A stretch of DNA of 24,243 bases from Clostridia bacterium DTU080 (GCA_001513395.1 LFTP01000025.1:1-24243); one strand, 5' to 3'. Positions 15,693 through 23,546 are shown, numbered from the stretch's first letter. Program-made: numbers and translations. Notes: generated from the sequence alone by a model not told the origin.

Positions 15693-16520
15693 GTGGAGCT
15701 GTGGTACACGGAAAAGCAGACTGACGCCGTCGGCCTGACCCTACGGGTTAGGCGCACGTTGGTTAGTGAGAGAACGCCTTTTCAGCATTTGGCTGTGTTG
15801 GACACAGAGCAGTTCGGCCGAGTCCTCGTCCTTGACGGCATGGTCCAAGCCGCCGAAGGCGATGAGTTTATCTATCACGAGATGATAAGTCATGTGGCTC
15901 TGCACACGCATCCCGCCCCTCGCACTGTAGCTGTAATCGGCGGAGGCGACGGAGGAGCGGTCCGCGAGGTGTTAAAGCACTCCAGTGTCGAGAAGGTAGT
16001 CTTGGTTGAAATAGACGCTCAAGTCATAGAAGCAGCCCGTAAATATTTGCCACAGATTTCCCATGCGCTTAATGATCCGCGCGTAGAGATCAGGGTGGAA
16101 GACGGACTGCGTCATGTGAAGGACAACAAAGAGACCTACGATGTAATAATCGTCGATTCAACGGAGCCAGTGGGGGCTGCAGTTGGCTTGTTTTCCCGGG
16201 AGTTCTACATGGACATCTTCGACAGTCTGAAAGAAGACGGGATTGTGGTCGCCCAGACCGAGTCACCGTTTTATAACAAGGATCTCATTAAGCGTTGCAC
16301 GTCCATGATCGCCAGGCTCTTTCCGGTGACGCGTCTTTATCTGGCCAGTATCCCTACATATCCCAGTGGCTTGTGGAGTTTCACTTTGGGATCAAAAGAG
16401 TACGATCCCTTGGCGGTTCCCGCCGGACGGTTTTCCGATATTGATACACGTTACTATACGCCGGACATACATCGCGCTGCTTTCAGTCTTCCTCGGTTTG
16501 TACAGGAGTTATTGGGTTAG
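15693..16520 (+). CDS. speE: Spermidine synthase (polyamine aminopropyltransferase)
   Basis: The enzyme transfers an aminopropyl group from decarboxylated S-adenosylmethionine to putrescine or a related amine such as agmatine. It has 275 residues, as in other bacterial SpeE proteins. The Rossmann motif is GGGDGG (83-88), the adenosine-binding acidic residue lies in VEIDAQVIE (106-114), and the catalytic aspartate Asp155 is in VDSTEPVG. The N-terminal ELWYTEKQTD is characteristic. The start is GTG at 15693, behind GAGGAGGGG; the longer frame from 15537 would run through the divergent promoter region. speB follows after 26 bases. Together with agmatinase it points to spermidine made from agmatine or putrescine. 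The arginine and SAM decarboxylases are not in the window. Confidence 0.95.
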   Translation: MELWYTEKQTDAVGLTLRVRRTLVSERTPFQHLAVLDTEQFGRVLVLDGMVQAAEGDEFIYHEMISHVALHTHPAPRTVAVIGGGDGGAVREVLKHSSVEKVVLVEIDAQVIEAARKYLPQISHALNDPRVEIRVEDGLRHVKDNKETYDVIIVDSTEPVGAAVGLFSREFYMDIFDSLKEDGIVVAQTESPFYNKDLIKRCTSMIARLFPVTRLYLASIPTYPSGLWSFTLGSKEYDPLAVPAGRFSDIDTRYYTPDIHRAAFSLPRFVQELLG

Positions 16521-16546
16521 TTGCGGCTTTGGCAAGAGGGTGCTCA

Positions 16547-17419
16547 TTGTTGCAGGACTTCATTAACGCCGACTCGCGCTTTTTGGGCAGCATGGATTCC
16601 ATGTCGGAGGCAGATGTGGTGCTCATCGGGTTGCCTTTCGACGGCACGGTCAGCTTCTGGCCCGGAGCGCGCTTTGCTCCGGCGTCCATTCGCTATGCTT
16701 CCCATTCGCTGGAGGACTACAGCCCGCACCTGGATAAATCATTGTCCGATGTCGCTTTTTACGACGTAGGGGATCCGGAGATTCCGCAGGGGGACACGGT
16801 AGGCGCTCTGCGGCGGATACGTACGCTGATAGGTCAACAGGTGCTTGGGCGAGGGAAAAAGCCGTTTGTCTTGGGCGGTGAGCATCTTGTTTCCCTGCCT
16901 GTGATAGAAGCGGTGCATGAGTTCTATCCGGACTTGGCCGTATTGCATTTTGATGCCCATGCCGATCTGCGCGATGATTACTTAGGGGTCAAGTACTCAC
17001 ATGCTACCGTGATGCGTCGGGTTTGCGAGCGGATCGGTGCGGACAGTGTTTATCAGTTCGGCATTCGCTCGGGTAGCAAACAGGAGTTGGACTATGCGCG
17101 GCAACACGTCCACTGTCATTTCGACCGGGTGATGGATCCACTACGGCAGATACTGCCGCAGCTTCAGCAACGGCCAGTGTATGTCACGTTGGATATTGAC
17201 GTGATTGACCCGGGGTATGCACCCGGCACGGGTACGCCTGAGCCGTGCGGATGCAGTCCGCGTGAGATCATGCAGGCTTTGTATGAGTTGGCGTCAGTCA
17301 AGGTAGTCGGGTTTGATTTGGTTGAGGTGTGTCCGCCGGCGGAAAGAGGTCTGGCGACATCGATATTGGCGGCCAAACTTATGCGCGAGGCCCTGTTAAT
17401 CTTTGGTTCTAAGGTCTAA
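16547..17419 (+). CDS. speB: Agmatinase (ureohydrolase family)
   Basis: The enzyme hydrolyses agmatine to putrescine and urea with a dinuclear Mn centre; in some thermophiles its relative acts on N1-aminopropylagmatine instead. It has about 290 residues. The metal ligands are visible: His113 in GGEHL, the D-x-H-x-D set Asp136, His138 and Asp140 in HFDAHAD, and two aspartates in TLDIDVIDP. GTGTPEP and a late glutamate in DLVEVCPP complete the family pattern. The start is most likely TTG at 16547 (or the next TTG at 16550), with AGAGGG six to nine bases upstream. TTG at 16529 lies before that site and is rejected. It is coupled to speE by a short gap. The exact substrate cannot be told from sequence. 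Confidence 0.92.
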   Translation: MLQDFINADSRFLGSMDSMSEADVVLIGLPFDGTVSFWPGARFAPASIRYASHSLEDYSPHLDKSLSDVAFYDVGDPEIPQGDTVGALRRIRTLIGQQVLGRGKKPFVLGGEHLVSLPVIEAVHEFYPDLAVLHFDAHADLRDDYLGVKYSHATVMRRVCERIGADSVYQFGIRSGSKQELDYARQHVHCHFDRVMDPLRQILPQLQQRPVYVTLDIDVIDPGYAPGTGTPEPCGCSPREIMQALYELASVKVVGFDLVEVCPPAERGLATSILAAKLMREALLIFGSKV

Positions 17420-17437
17420 CCGAGAGGGGTGTCCTGT

Positions 17438-18169
17438 GTGGCCGGGGAATCTCTCCGCAGCAGCGGCCGGATTTTCATCAATTCGATGCGAAGTACCTAT
17501 GAGCACCTTGGGATGGTCTTGTATATAAGTCTCGTTTGGTTTGCGCTGGCTTTTTTGCCGGGAACCTTTTTTATCAGCTTTGCACGTCAGGCGCCGTGTC
17601 TCCTGACGTTTTTGCTGGTGTTTTTGGTCATTGTCTTCCTTGCCGCTCCGATGAGTGTCGCGGTGTGTTCGGTGGCCCAAGCCCTGCTAAATCGAGAGGA
17701 CCCCGGAATGGGCGATCTGTGGCGACGGTTTCGTGCCCACTACTGGCTGACGGTCAAAGCAAGTGCCGCGATGTTGACACTGCTTATCGTACTGGTCGTA
17801 GACATTGTGTTCTTTTTAAGCAGTAGCAGGCGGATTGTGCAATGGATCGCGGTCCCGTGGTTTTATCTTTTGATCTACTGGTTGTTCATGACGCTTTATA
17901 TCGCTCCTCTCATAGCACGCGAACAAGTGACCCTGTTGGAGTTACTGAAACGGGCCGCCTTGTTGGTTCTTGACAATCTGGTGGTCACTGTCGCTTTATT
18001 GTTGGAGGTGCTTCTTGTTTTTGTTCTGTGTTGGCTACTGCAGTTTCCCGTGTTCGTACTGCAGGGGGGAGTGTTAGCGCTTCTTTTGGTCACGGCTCTC
18101 AACGAGGTCCTGGGAAAATACGAAAAGAAGGCACTCGAAGAGCCGGAAGAAGAACTTGAAGAGGTCTGA
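17438..18169 (+). CDS. Six-helix integral membrane protein of unknown function
   Basis: The 243-residue protein has hydrophobic segments at about 24-48, 54-80, 108-128, 136-160, 180-201 and 204-222, and ends in a highly acidic tail (EEPEEELEEV). A charged cytoplasmic loop, DLWRRFRAHYW, lies between helices two and three. The pattern recalls DUF624 (YesL-like) proteins, but I cannot confirm this by eye. The start is GTG at 17438, with GAGGGG eight bases upstream; GTG at 17429 directly abuts that site. It lies 18 bases after speB and 41 bases before pyrG, so it belongs to the same transcript. A role in polyamine or nucleotide transport is possible from context only. Confidence 0.7.
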   Translation: MAGESLRSSGRIFINSMRSTYEHLGMVLYISLVWFALAFLPGTFFISFARQAPCLLTFLLVFLVIVFLAAPMSVAVCSVAQALLNREDPGMGDLWRRFRAHYWLTVKASAAMLTLLIVLVVDIVFFLSSSRRIVQWIAVPWFYLLIYWLFMTLYIAPLIAREQVTLLELLKRAALLVLDNLVVTVALLLEVLLVFVLCWLLQFPVFVLQGGVLALLLVTALNEVLGKYEKKALEEPEEELEEV

Positions 18170-18210
18170 TTCATAACGGTTGGGTGTTCATCTTTTTTGG
18201 GGGGGAACCC

Positions 18211-19842
18211 TTGTTGGCTAGGTTCATTTTTATTACCGGTGGCGTTGTTTCGAGCTTGGGGAAAGGTATTACGGCGGCATCTTTGGGTCGTCTGCTCATC
18301 AGCCGTGGGATCAGTGTCACCATTGCCAAGCTCGACCCCTATATCAACGTGGATCCGGGTACTATGAGCCCGCTGCAGCATGGCGAGATATTTGTCACCG
18401 ACGACGGTGCCGAGACCGATTTGGACCTAGGTCACTATGAGCGTTTCATAGACATCAACCTGTCGCATATTAACAACGTCACTACGGGAAAGATTTACTG
18501 GTCCATCTTGACCAAGGAACGTCGCGGTGACTATAACGGCGGTACGGTGCAAGTCATTCCTCATGTCACCAATGAGATCAAGCGGCGGATCATGCAAGTG
18601 GCGGAAGAAAGCCAAGCCGAGGTTGCTATCGTTGAGATCGGGGGCACGGTAGGCGATATTGAGAGCCTGCCCTTCTTGGAAGCCATCCGTCAGATGAAAG
18701 GAGATGTAGGCCGGGACAATGTGTTATACATCCATGTGACACTTGTTCCCTACGTGGACACTGCCGGTGAGCTGAAAACCAAGCCCACGCAGCACAGCGT
18801 CAAGGAGCTGCGCAGTCTGGGTATTCAGCCGGACGTCATCGTGTGTCGCTCCGAACGGCCTCTCTCGGAAGACATAAAACGCAAGATAGCTCTCTTTTGT
18901 GACATTGAACCTGAAGCCGTCATCCCCAACCTGGATTGCTCGACCATATATGAAGTACCCTTGGCTCTGCAGGAGGAAGGGCTTGATCGCATTGTCATAG
19001 AGAAGCTGCGGTTGGAGGGGCATGAAGCGGATCTGGACGCCTGGCGGGCCATGGTTGACAGGATCTTGCATCCGCGCCATGAGGTGCGCATTGCCGTTGT
19101 CGGCGAGTACGTCTCCTTGCCTGACGCCTACATGAGCATCGGCGAGGCCCTGTGCCACGGAGGTATCGCCAATCACGCTCGGGTGGCTATCGATTGGTTG
19201 GATGCCAACTTATGCGCCCGTGAAGACGTCAGTCAGTTGCTGAAAGGATATGACGGTGTCTTGATTCCGGGCGGAGTAGATGATGGCGGTGTCGAAGGCA
19301 AACTGGCGGTCATAAAATACTGTCGCGAAACAGGAGTGCCTTTCCTTGGCATTTGTCGGGGCATGCAGATTGCGGTAATCGAGTTTGCCCGAAACGTAGC
19401 CGGGCTGAGCGGTGCAAACAGCACGGGAATAGACGCCAACACCCCCTATCCGGTGATCGATCGGATCTCGACGGCCGAAGGTAGTCACAGCGAGGGTATG
19501 CGTTTGGGGCTGTATCCTTGCGTGTTGGTTCCCAGTAGTCTTGCCCATACCATCTACGGTGAGGACTGTGTCTACGAGCGGCACAGGCATCGCTATGAGG
19601 TCAGCAATGTTTGGCGCGGCGAGTTGGAAAAGGCGGGAATGCTGTTTTCGGGACTGTCTCCCGATGAGCAGTTGGTAGAGATTAGCGAACTGCCGGATCA
19701 TCCCTTTTTCTTAGGTTGTCAGTTCCATCCCGAGTTGCGCTCGCGCCCCAATCGGCCTCATCCGATATTCACTGCGTTTATTAAAGCCTCTTTACGGCAT
19801 GGGGATCGGGTGGGTGCCGTTTCCGAGGGAAAGCATGTCTAG
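18211..19842 (+). CDS. pyrG: CTP synthase with a divergent glutaminase domain
   Basis: The enzyme makes CTP from UTP, ATP and glutamine-derived ammonia. It has 543 residues from TTG at 18211, a normal length. The synthetase domain is standard: ITGGVVSSLGKG at the start, then KLDPYINVDPGTMSP and HGEIFVTDDGAETDLDLGHYER. The C-terminal class I amidotransferase keeps the triad Cys382, His506 and Glu508. Three motifs depart from the family: the usual GGFGxRG reads GGVDDGG (354-360), GICLGMQ reads GICRGMQ around Cys382, and GTMRLG reads EGMRLG (428-433). The threonine and arginine of that last motif have been linked to GTP activation in the Lactococcus lactis enzyme; the arginine remains, the threonine is glycine here. 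The ribosome site is a G-run eight or so bases upstream. In-frame GTG at 18184 is less likely. Confidence 0.95.
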   Translation: MLARFIFITGGVVSSLGKGITAASLGRLLISRGISVTIAKLDPYINVDPGTMSPLQHGEIFVTDDGAETDLDLGHYERFIDINLSHINNVTTGKIYWSILTKERRGDYNGGTVQVIPHVTNEIKRRIMQVAEESQAEVAIVEIGGTVGDIESLPFLEAIRQMKGDVGRDNVLYIHVTLVPYVDTAGELKTKPTQHSVKELRSLGIQPDVIVCRSERPLSEDIKRKIALFCDIEPEAVIPNLDCSTIYEVPLALQEEGLDRIVIEKLRLEGHEADLDAWRAMVDRILHPRHEVRIAVVGEYVSLPDAYMSIGEALCHGGIANHARVAIDWLDANLCAREDVSQLLKGYDGVLIPGGVDDGGVEGKLAVIKYCRETGVPFLGICRGMQIAVIEFARNVAGLSGANSTGIDANTPYPVIDRISTAEGSHSEGMRLGLYPCVLVPSSLAHTIYGEDCVYERHRHRYEVSNVWRGELEKAGMLFSGLSPDEQLVEISELPDHPFFLGCQFHPELRSRPNRPHPIFTAFIKASLRHGDRVGAVSEGKHV

Positions 19843-19895
19843 CTTGGCCTTTGGCCCCCGGGACAAAGCCTTCGGTGGCATAGTCAGTCAAGTCA

Positions 19896-19904
19896 TGCTA
19901 TAAT
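19896..19904 (+). promoter_or_regulatory. Extended -10 promoter for the DUF151 gene
   Basis: TGCTATAAT is a perfect extended -10 element 33 bases before the ATG at 19938. No convincing -35 is seen at normal spacing. It separates this gene from the pyrG operon, whose end shows no clear intrinsic terminator. Confidence 0.6.
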
Positions 19905-19937
19905 GGCCACAAGAGAGACCCTGAAGGGGGGATACAA

Positions 19938-20447
19938 ATGGTCAGGATGAAGGTCAAGGTAGTCGGCCTTGATCAACACACTATGGTCCCCGTAGTGGTA
20001 ATCACCGACTACGAAGAAAAGGGTTTCATTCCGATTATGATCGGTGTGTGGGAAGCCACCGCCATCAGCCAAGGATTAGAGGGTCAGAAGCTGCCTAGGC
20101 CGATGACTCACGATCTGTTCAAGAATGTCCTTGATGCCCTGGATGTTAAGATCGACCGGATCCTGATCCACGATCTTCGCGACGAGACTTACTATGCTCG
20201 CATATGTCTGAAGACCAAGGACGGCGAGTTAAGCATCGATGCGAGACCCTCAGACGCCATCGCACTGGCTTTGCGTAGCGGAGCGCCTATCTATATCTCC
20301 GACGAAGTGGCCGAGCAGGCTTTGATCAGCATCAAGCCCGTGAAACCCATGGAAATGAAGCCCATCGACGAAGAAGAGATTGCGGAGTTCCGGCGCGTGC
20401 TGGAGGATCTTAGCCCGGACGAGTTCCTTAAGAAGCTCCAAGGTTAG
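19938..20447 (+). CDS. Bifunctional nuclease (DUF151) family protein
   Basis: The protein has 169 residues, soluble and probably cytoplasmic. The BFN/DUF151 motifs are clear: IPIMIGVWEATAI (31-43), RPMTHDLF (54-61) and DARPSDAIALALR (101-113). Plant relatives have been reported to cut DNA and RNA; in bacteria the role is not settled. The C-terminal 35 residues are rich in glutamate and lysine and may be a helical extension. The start is ATG at 19938 behind GAAGGGGGG. It has its own extended -10 promoter and ends in a strong intrinsic terminator, so it appears to be a single-gene unit between pyrG and rho. Confidence 0.9.
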   Translation: MVRMKVKVVGLDQHTMVPVVVITDYEEKGFIPIMIGVWEATAISQGLEGQKLPRPMTHDLFKNVLDALDVKIDRILIHDLRDETYYARICLKTKDGELSIDARPSDAIALALRSGAPIYISDEVAEQALISIKPVKPMEMKPIDEEEIAEFRRVLEDLSPDEFLKKLQG

Positions 20448-20484
20448 GCGAACGTGAGGGGAGACGGCTCTAGCGCTGATCATG

Positions 20485-20513
20485 TCGGCTCGTATCCATA
20501 CGGGCCGATTTTT
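20485..20513 (+). terminator. Intrinsic terminator after the DUF151 gene
   Basis: TCGGCTCGTAT (20485-20495) pairs with ATACGGGCCGA (20498-20508), an 11-bp stem with one G-T pair around a two-base loop, followed directly by TTTTT. This is a textbook Rho-independent terminator. It opens the 348-base stretch between this gene and rho, which otherwise holds the rho promoter and leader. Confidence 0.88.
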
Positions 20514-20597
20514 AGTCATGCATAATATAGAAAATCCCAACGGATACTAGTGATTGAAGAGGAATGTCATGGGCGACCACGAAGAATTAACCAGGGT

Positions 20598-20627
20598 TTG
20601 ATGTTGCTGTTTCGGGCTTAATACAAT
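20598..20627 (+). promoter_or_regulatory. Probable rho promoter
   Basis: TTGATG (20598-20603) and TACAAT (20622-20627) are 18 bases apart; the -35 matches four of six and the -10 five of six consensus positions. Transcription would start near 20634 and give a leader of about 160 bases. A weaker CATAAT at 20521 is an alternative. Confidence 0.45.
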
Positions 20628-20652
20628 CATCCCTCTCAGCCGATGATCCTCT

Positions 20653-20668
20653 CTTATTCCCCATAAGT
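20653..20668 (+). repeat. Direct repeat copy 1 in rho leader
   Basis: The block contains ATTCCCCATAAGT (20656-20668), repeated exactly 105 bases downstream. This copy is also a small inverted repeat, CTTAT-TCCCC-ATAAG, so it could fold into a five-pair hairpin exposing four C bases. Confidence 0.6.
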
Positions 20669-20756
20669 CATTCTCGCCAGCGGTATAAGCATGGGTTTTT
20701 TGCTCCACATTCTCGTTTCACATCCCCGTCTGTTTTTGTGTTACCACTCAAGCGGT

Positions 20757-20773
20757 CTTAATTCCCCATAAGT
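20757..20773 (+). repeat. Direct repeat copy 2 in rho leader
   Basis: This is the second exact copy of ATTCCCCATAAGT (20761-20773), preceded by CTTA so that CTTA and TAAG can pair around the C-run. It sits immediately upstream of the ribosome-binding site, where a bound protein or hairpin could affect translation. Confidence 0.6.
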
Positions 20774-20795
20774 AGCTGTAGGAGGCAGTACGCTC

Positions 20796-22067
20796 GTGAA
20801 TATATCGGAACTAGAGAGCAAGACGCATGCAGAGCTTCAGGAAATAGCCAAGTCACTGGAAATAAGCGGCTATAGCAAAATGCGTAAACGCGAGCTGATC
20901 ATGCGTATTCTGGAAAGCAAGTCCAAGCAGGAGGGGCTTGAGTTTACGCAGGGCGTTTTGGAGGTTTTGTCCGAGGGATACGGTTTTTTGCGACGGAGGA
21001 ACTACACGCCCAGCAATGATGATGTGTACATCTCTCCGTCTCAGATCCGAAGATTCAATCTACGTACGGGCGATATGGTCATCGGGCAAGCGCGTCCTCC
21101 TAAGGATGGTGAACGCTATCACGCGCTGCTGCGCGTCCATAGCGTCAACATGCGTGACCCGGAAGAGGCCATTAATCGACCGCATTTCGATGATCTCACA
21201 CCTATTTATCCTATGGAGCGACTGCGTCTCGAAGTCCCTGAGTTTAAGGACGTTGCTACACGCTTGATCGATGTCATGGCCCCCTTGGGGAAGGGGCAGC
21301 GAGGGATGATTGTGGCTCCTCCCAAAGCGGGCAAGACCACCGTTTTGAAGAAGCTGGCCAACAGCATCAGCGTTAACCATCCGGAAGTGGAGCTCATTGT
21401 GCTTCTGATCGACGAGCGTCCTGAAGAGGTGACGGATATGGAGCGCTCGGTACAAGGAGAAGTCGTCAGCTCCACTTTTGATATGCCGCCGGATAACCAT
21501 GTGCGGGTGGCAGATATGGTGTTGGAGCGGGCCAAGAGGTTGGTTGAGATGGGCATTGACGTAGCCATTCTTTTGGACAGCATTACCCGCTTAGCACGGG
21601 CTCATAATCTCGTCGTTCCGCCCAGCGGCCGGACATTGTCCGGAGGAGTGGATCCGGCAGCGTTGCACAGACCTAAACGTTTCTTCGGTGCCGCTCGCAA
21701 TATCGAAGAGGGCGGAAGTCTCACGATCCTTGCCACGGCCTTGATTGAGACGGGCAGTCGCATGGACGAGGTCATCTACGAAGAGTTCAAGGGTACCGGT
21801 AATATGGAGTTGCATCTGGATCGCCGTCTTGCCGAAAGGCGTATTTTCCCCGCTATCGACATCTACCGTTCCGGTACAAGGAGAGAGGAGCTCCTCTTCA
21901 CCGAACAAGAACTCGAGACAGCTTGGATCCTCCGCAAGACTCTGGCTCAGCTAGGGACTGCTGAGACAACGGACCTTCTTATTGATCGATTGACGCACAC
22001 GAAATCAAATGCTGAGTTTATGGAATTGGTTCTCAAGTCCCCGTTAGCGGAGAATTTCCGCTCATAG
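20796..22067 (+). CDS. rho: Transcription termination factor Rho
   Basis: Rho is the hexameric RNA helicase that ends transcription at C-rich sites. The protein has 423 residues, the standard size. An N-terminal helical Rho_N domain (1-45) is followed by the cold-shock-like RNA-binding domain (about 50-120, with GYGFLR at 61-66). The ATPase domain follows, with Walker A APPKAGKTT (174-182), Walker B VAILLDS (256-262) and the ring-interior segments SGGVDPAALHRPKRFFGAARN. No long insertion is present in the RNA-binding part, unlike some high-GC organisms. The start is GTG at 20796, ten bases after AGGAGG. A hairpin follows the stop. Confidence 0.98.
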   Translation: MNISELESKTHAELQEIAKSLEISGYSKMRKRELIMRILESKSKQEGLEFTQGVLEVLSEGYGFLRRRNYTPSNDDVYISPSQIRRFNLRTGDMVIGQARPPKDGERYHALLRVHSVNMRDPEEAINRPHFDDLTPIYPMERLRLEVPEFKDVATRLIDVMAPLGKGQRGMIVAPPKAGKTTVLKKLANSISVNHPEVELIVLLIDERPEEVTDMERSVQGEVVSSTFDMPPDNHVRVADMVLERAKRLVEMGIDVAILLDSITRLARAHNLVVPPSGRTLSGGVDPAALHRPKRFFGAARNIEEGGSLTILATALIETGSRMDEVIYEEFKGTGNMELHLDRRLAERRIFPAIDIYRSGTRREELLFTEQELETAWILRKTLAQLGTAETTDLLIDRLTHTKSNAEFMELVLKSPLAENFRS

Positions 22068-22077
22068 CGTATTTTGA

Positions 22078-22107
22078 GAATAAGAACCCTCCGGTTCTTG
22101 TTTATTC
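22078..22107 (+). terminator. Probable terminator after rho
   Basis: AAGAACC (22082-22088) and GGTTCTT (22093-22099) form a perfect seven-pair stem with a CTCC loop, extendable by GAAT and ATTC outside a small bulge. A T-rich GTTTATT tail follows. It lies ten bases after the rho stop. Confidence 0.6.
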
Positions 22108-22194
22108 GCTGATTTTTATGAAGGAGTTTCTCGGTAATCGCCGAAGGAAATTTAGAACTTCGTTGTTCGAGGGTCTTGGTTCGGAGGTTTGAGG

Positions 22195-23250
22195 ATGAGT
22201 TCGAAGCTGCATGATCCGGCTAAACTCCTGGTAGTGTTGTCGATACTGTTTGCGCTAACTTTGGGCGGGGCACCTCCTTCTTCTGAAAGTGAGATCAGCG
22301 GCGATACCGAGATGCATGCTTCGGCGGCGGTGGCTACAGCGGGATCATCAATAATGAACAACGGTATGGGGCCAATTCCTCTTGACGTTCGGCTCTACAC
22401 CCTATTGCCGAACCCTCAAGAGGAGGCTCCTTTCACCATCCAGGTCGAAAGACTACTTCCTCTGCCAAGCGTCCCCGAGGAAGCGATTCAGGCTTTTCGG
22501 GCTGAACAGGCCGAGAAAAAGCCCACTGTGGTCACGCACGTCGTCAAAAGCGGTGAGACCGCTTGGGATATAGCGAAGGCTTATGGTGTCGACGTTGATA
22601 CGATCGTGGGATGCAACGACCTGGTCGACATAGACCGTCTAAAGGTCGGCCAGGAACTCAAGATTCTCACCATCAAAGGCGTCTTGCATACTGTGCGCCA
22701 GGGCGAGAGTCTGTGGGAGATAGCCAGGGATTACAAGGTCGATGTGGACACGATCGTTCAGGCAAACAACCTTACCGATCCCGGACGGTTGCAGCCTAAG
22801 CAGGAGCTTGTTATTCCCGGGGCCAAGCCGCGAGTAATTGCCGGTCAACAAAGACGGCCCCTGGTGGCCAACGGCCGTCTTCAAAAGGCGTTTGAATGGC
22901 CGGTACACGGTCCTATCAGCAGCCGATTCGGTCGGCGCTGGGGTCGAATGCATGAAGGTTTGGATATCGCGGTCAATACGGGCACACCGGTCAAAGCCGC
23001 CGCGGCGGGCAAGGTCACCTTCGCCGGCTGGAACGGTGCTTATGGATACTTGGTGAAGATCGATCACGGCAACGGGGTGGAGACGCGCTATGCCCACAAC
23101 AGCCGATTGCTCGTCAAAGCGGGCGATAAAGTGACGGCGGGCCAGGTGATTGCCAGAAGCGGCAACACCGGTCGCTCGACCGGACCCCATGTTCATTTTG
23201 AAATACGGCTCAACGGTCGTGCGTACAATCCCTTGGACTACCTTCGCTAA
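22195..23250 (+). CDS. LysM-M23 peptidoglycan endopeptidase
   Basis: This secreted or membrane-tethered cell-wall hydrolase has 351 residues from ATG at 22195. A hydrophobic signal segment (about 9-25) is followed by a linker of about 85 residues. Two LysM domains (about 113-157 and 164-207, each with the G-E-x-x-W-x-I-A pattern) should bind glycan chains. The M23 metallopeptidase domain has the zinc ligands His253 and Asp257 in HEGLD and the HVHFE motif with His332 and His334. The catalytic set is complete, so it should cut peptide cross-links, unlike NlpD-type activators with lost residues. The start is chosen because CGGAGG lies seven bases upstream; TTG at 22189 is too close to that site. 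It stands between rho and rpmE, each with separate signals. Confidence 0.93.
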   Translation: MSSKLHDPAKLLVVLSILFALTLGGAPPSSESEISGDTEMHASAAVATAGSSIMNNGMGPIPLDVRLYTLLPNPQEEAPFTIQVERLLPLPSVPEEAIQAFRAEQAEKKPTVVTHVVKSGETAWDIAKAYGVDVDTIVGCNDLVDIDRLKVGQELKILTIKGVLHTVRQGESLWEIARDYKVDVDTIVQANNLTDPGRLQPKQELVIPGAKPRVIAGQQRRPLVANGRLQKAFEWPVHGPISSRFGRRWGRMHEGLDIAVNTGTPVKAAAAGKVTFAGWNGAYGYLVKIDHGNGVETRYAHNSRLLVKAGDKVTAGQVIARSGNTGRSTGPHVHFEIRLNGRAYNPLDYLR

Positions 23251-23261
23251 ATCGCGATCGG

Positions 23262-23290
23262 TTGTTGGACAGAGGTATGTATGATATAAT
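23262..23290 (+). promoter_or_regulatory. rpmE promoter
   Basis: TTGTTG (23262-23267) lies 17 bases before TATAAT (23285-23290), and TGA precedes the -10, making it also an extended -10 site (TGATATAAT, identical to the ndk element). The palindrome TAGGCCTA (23304-23311) falls in the short leader. Confidence 0.7.
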
Positions 23291-23330
23291 AGCGTGGTCC
23301 ATTTAGGCCTAGTGAAGAGGTGACAAGCTC

Positions 23331-23546
23331 TTGAAGCAGGATATACATCCCAAGTATTACTATACCACCGTCACATGTGCTTGCGGCGAAAGCTTTGAGA
23401 CGGGTTCGACCGTGGAGAATTTGCGTGTAGAGGTTTGCTCCAAATGTCATCCGTTTTACACGGGTGCCAGGCAGAAGGTAGTTGACTCCAGAGGGCGAGT
23501 GGAGCGTTTTCGCAGGCGCTACGCGATGTCGGAAAAGGAGTCGTGA
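23331..23546 (+). CDS. rpmE: 50S ribosomal protein L31, zinc-binding form
   Basis: The protein is a component of the large ribosomal subunit, with 71 residues. Cysteines 16, 18, 36 and 39 (CAC and CSKC) are the zinc ligands of the C+ form, and HPFYTG is the family hallmark. A zinc-free paralogue is not in the window. The start is TTG at 23331, behind AGAGGTGA. It has its own strong promoter and is followed by a GC-rich hairpin. Confidence 0.97.
   Translation: MKQDIHPKYYYTTVTCACGESFETGSTVENLRVEVCSKCHPFYTGARQKVVDSRGRVERFRRRYAMSEKES

Larger units (their letters stand above)
20634..20795 (+). promoter_or_regulatory. C-rich, G-poor leader of rho, probable autoregulatory region
   Basis: The leader has no open frame of note. 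Base counts by hand: bases 20631-20680 contain 20 C and 6 G, and bases 20701-20750 contain 17 C, 20 T and only 6 G. Rho loads on C-rich, G-poor, poorly structured RNA, and rho genes in well-studied bacteria are attenuated by Rho in their own leaders. This region fits such a site. It also carries two copies of a 13-base repeat, given separately, the second of which ends seven bases before the AGGAGG ribosome site at 20780-20785. Confidence 0.5.

Noticed and set aside
19843..19895. Possible terminator after pyrG (CTTTG...CAAAG around a CCCGGG core)
   Set aside because: The stem has no workable loop and no T-tract follows; too weak to call.
22118..22192. 24-codon ORF upstream of the LysM-M23 gene
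   Set aside because: No ribosome site, no recognisable peptide, and it overlaps the next start; probably chance.
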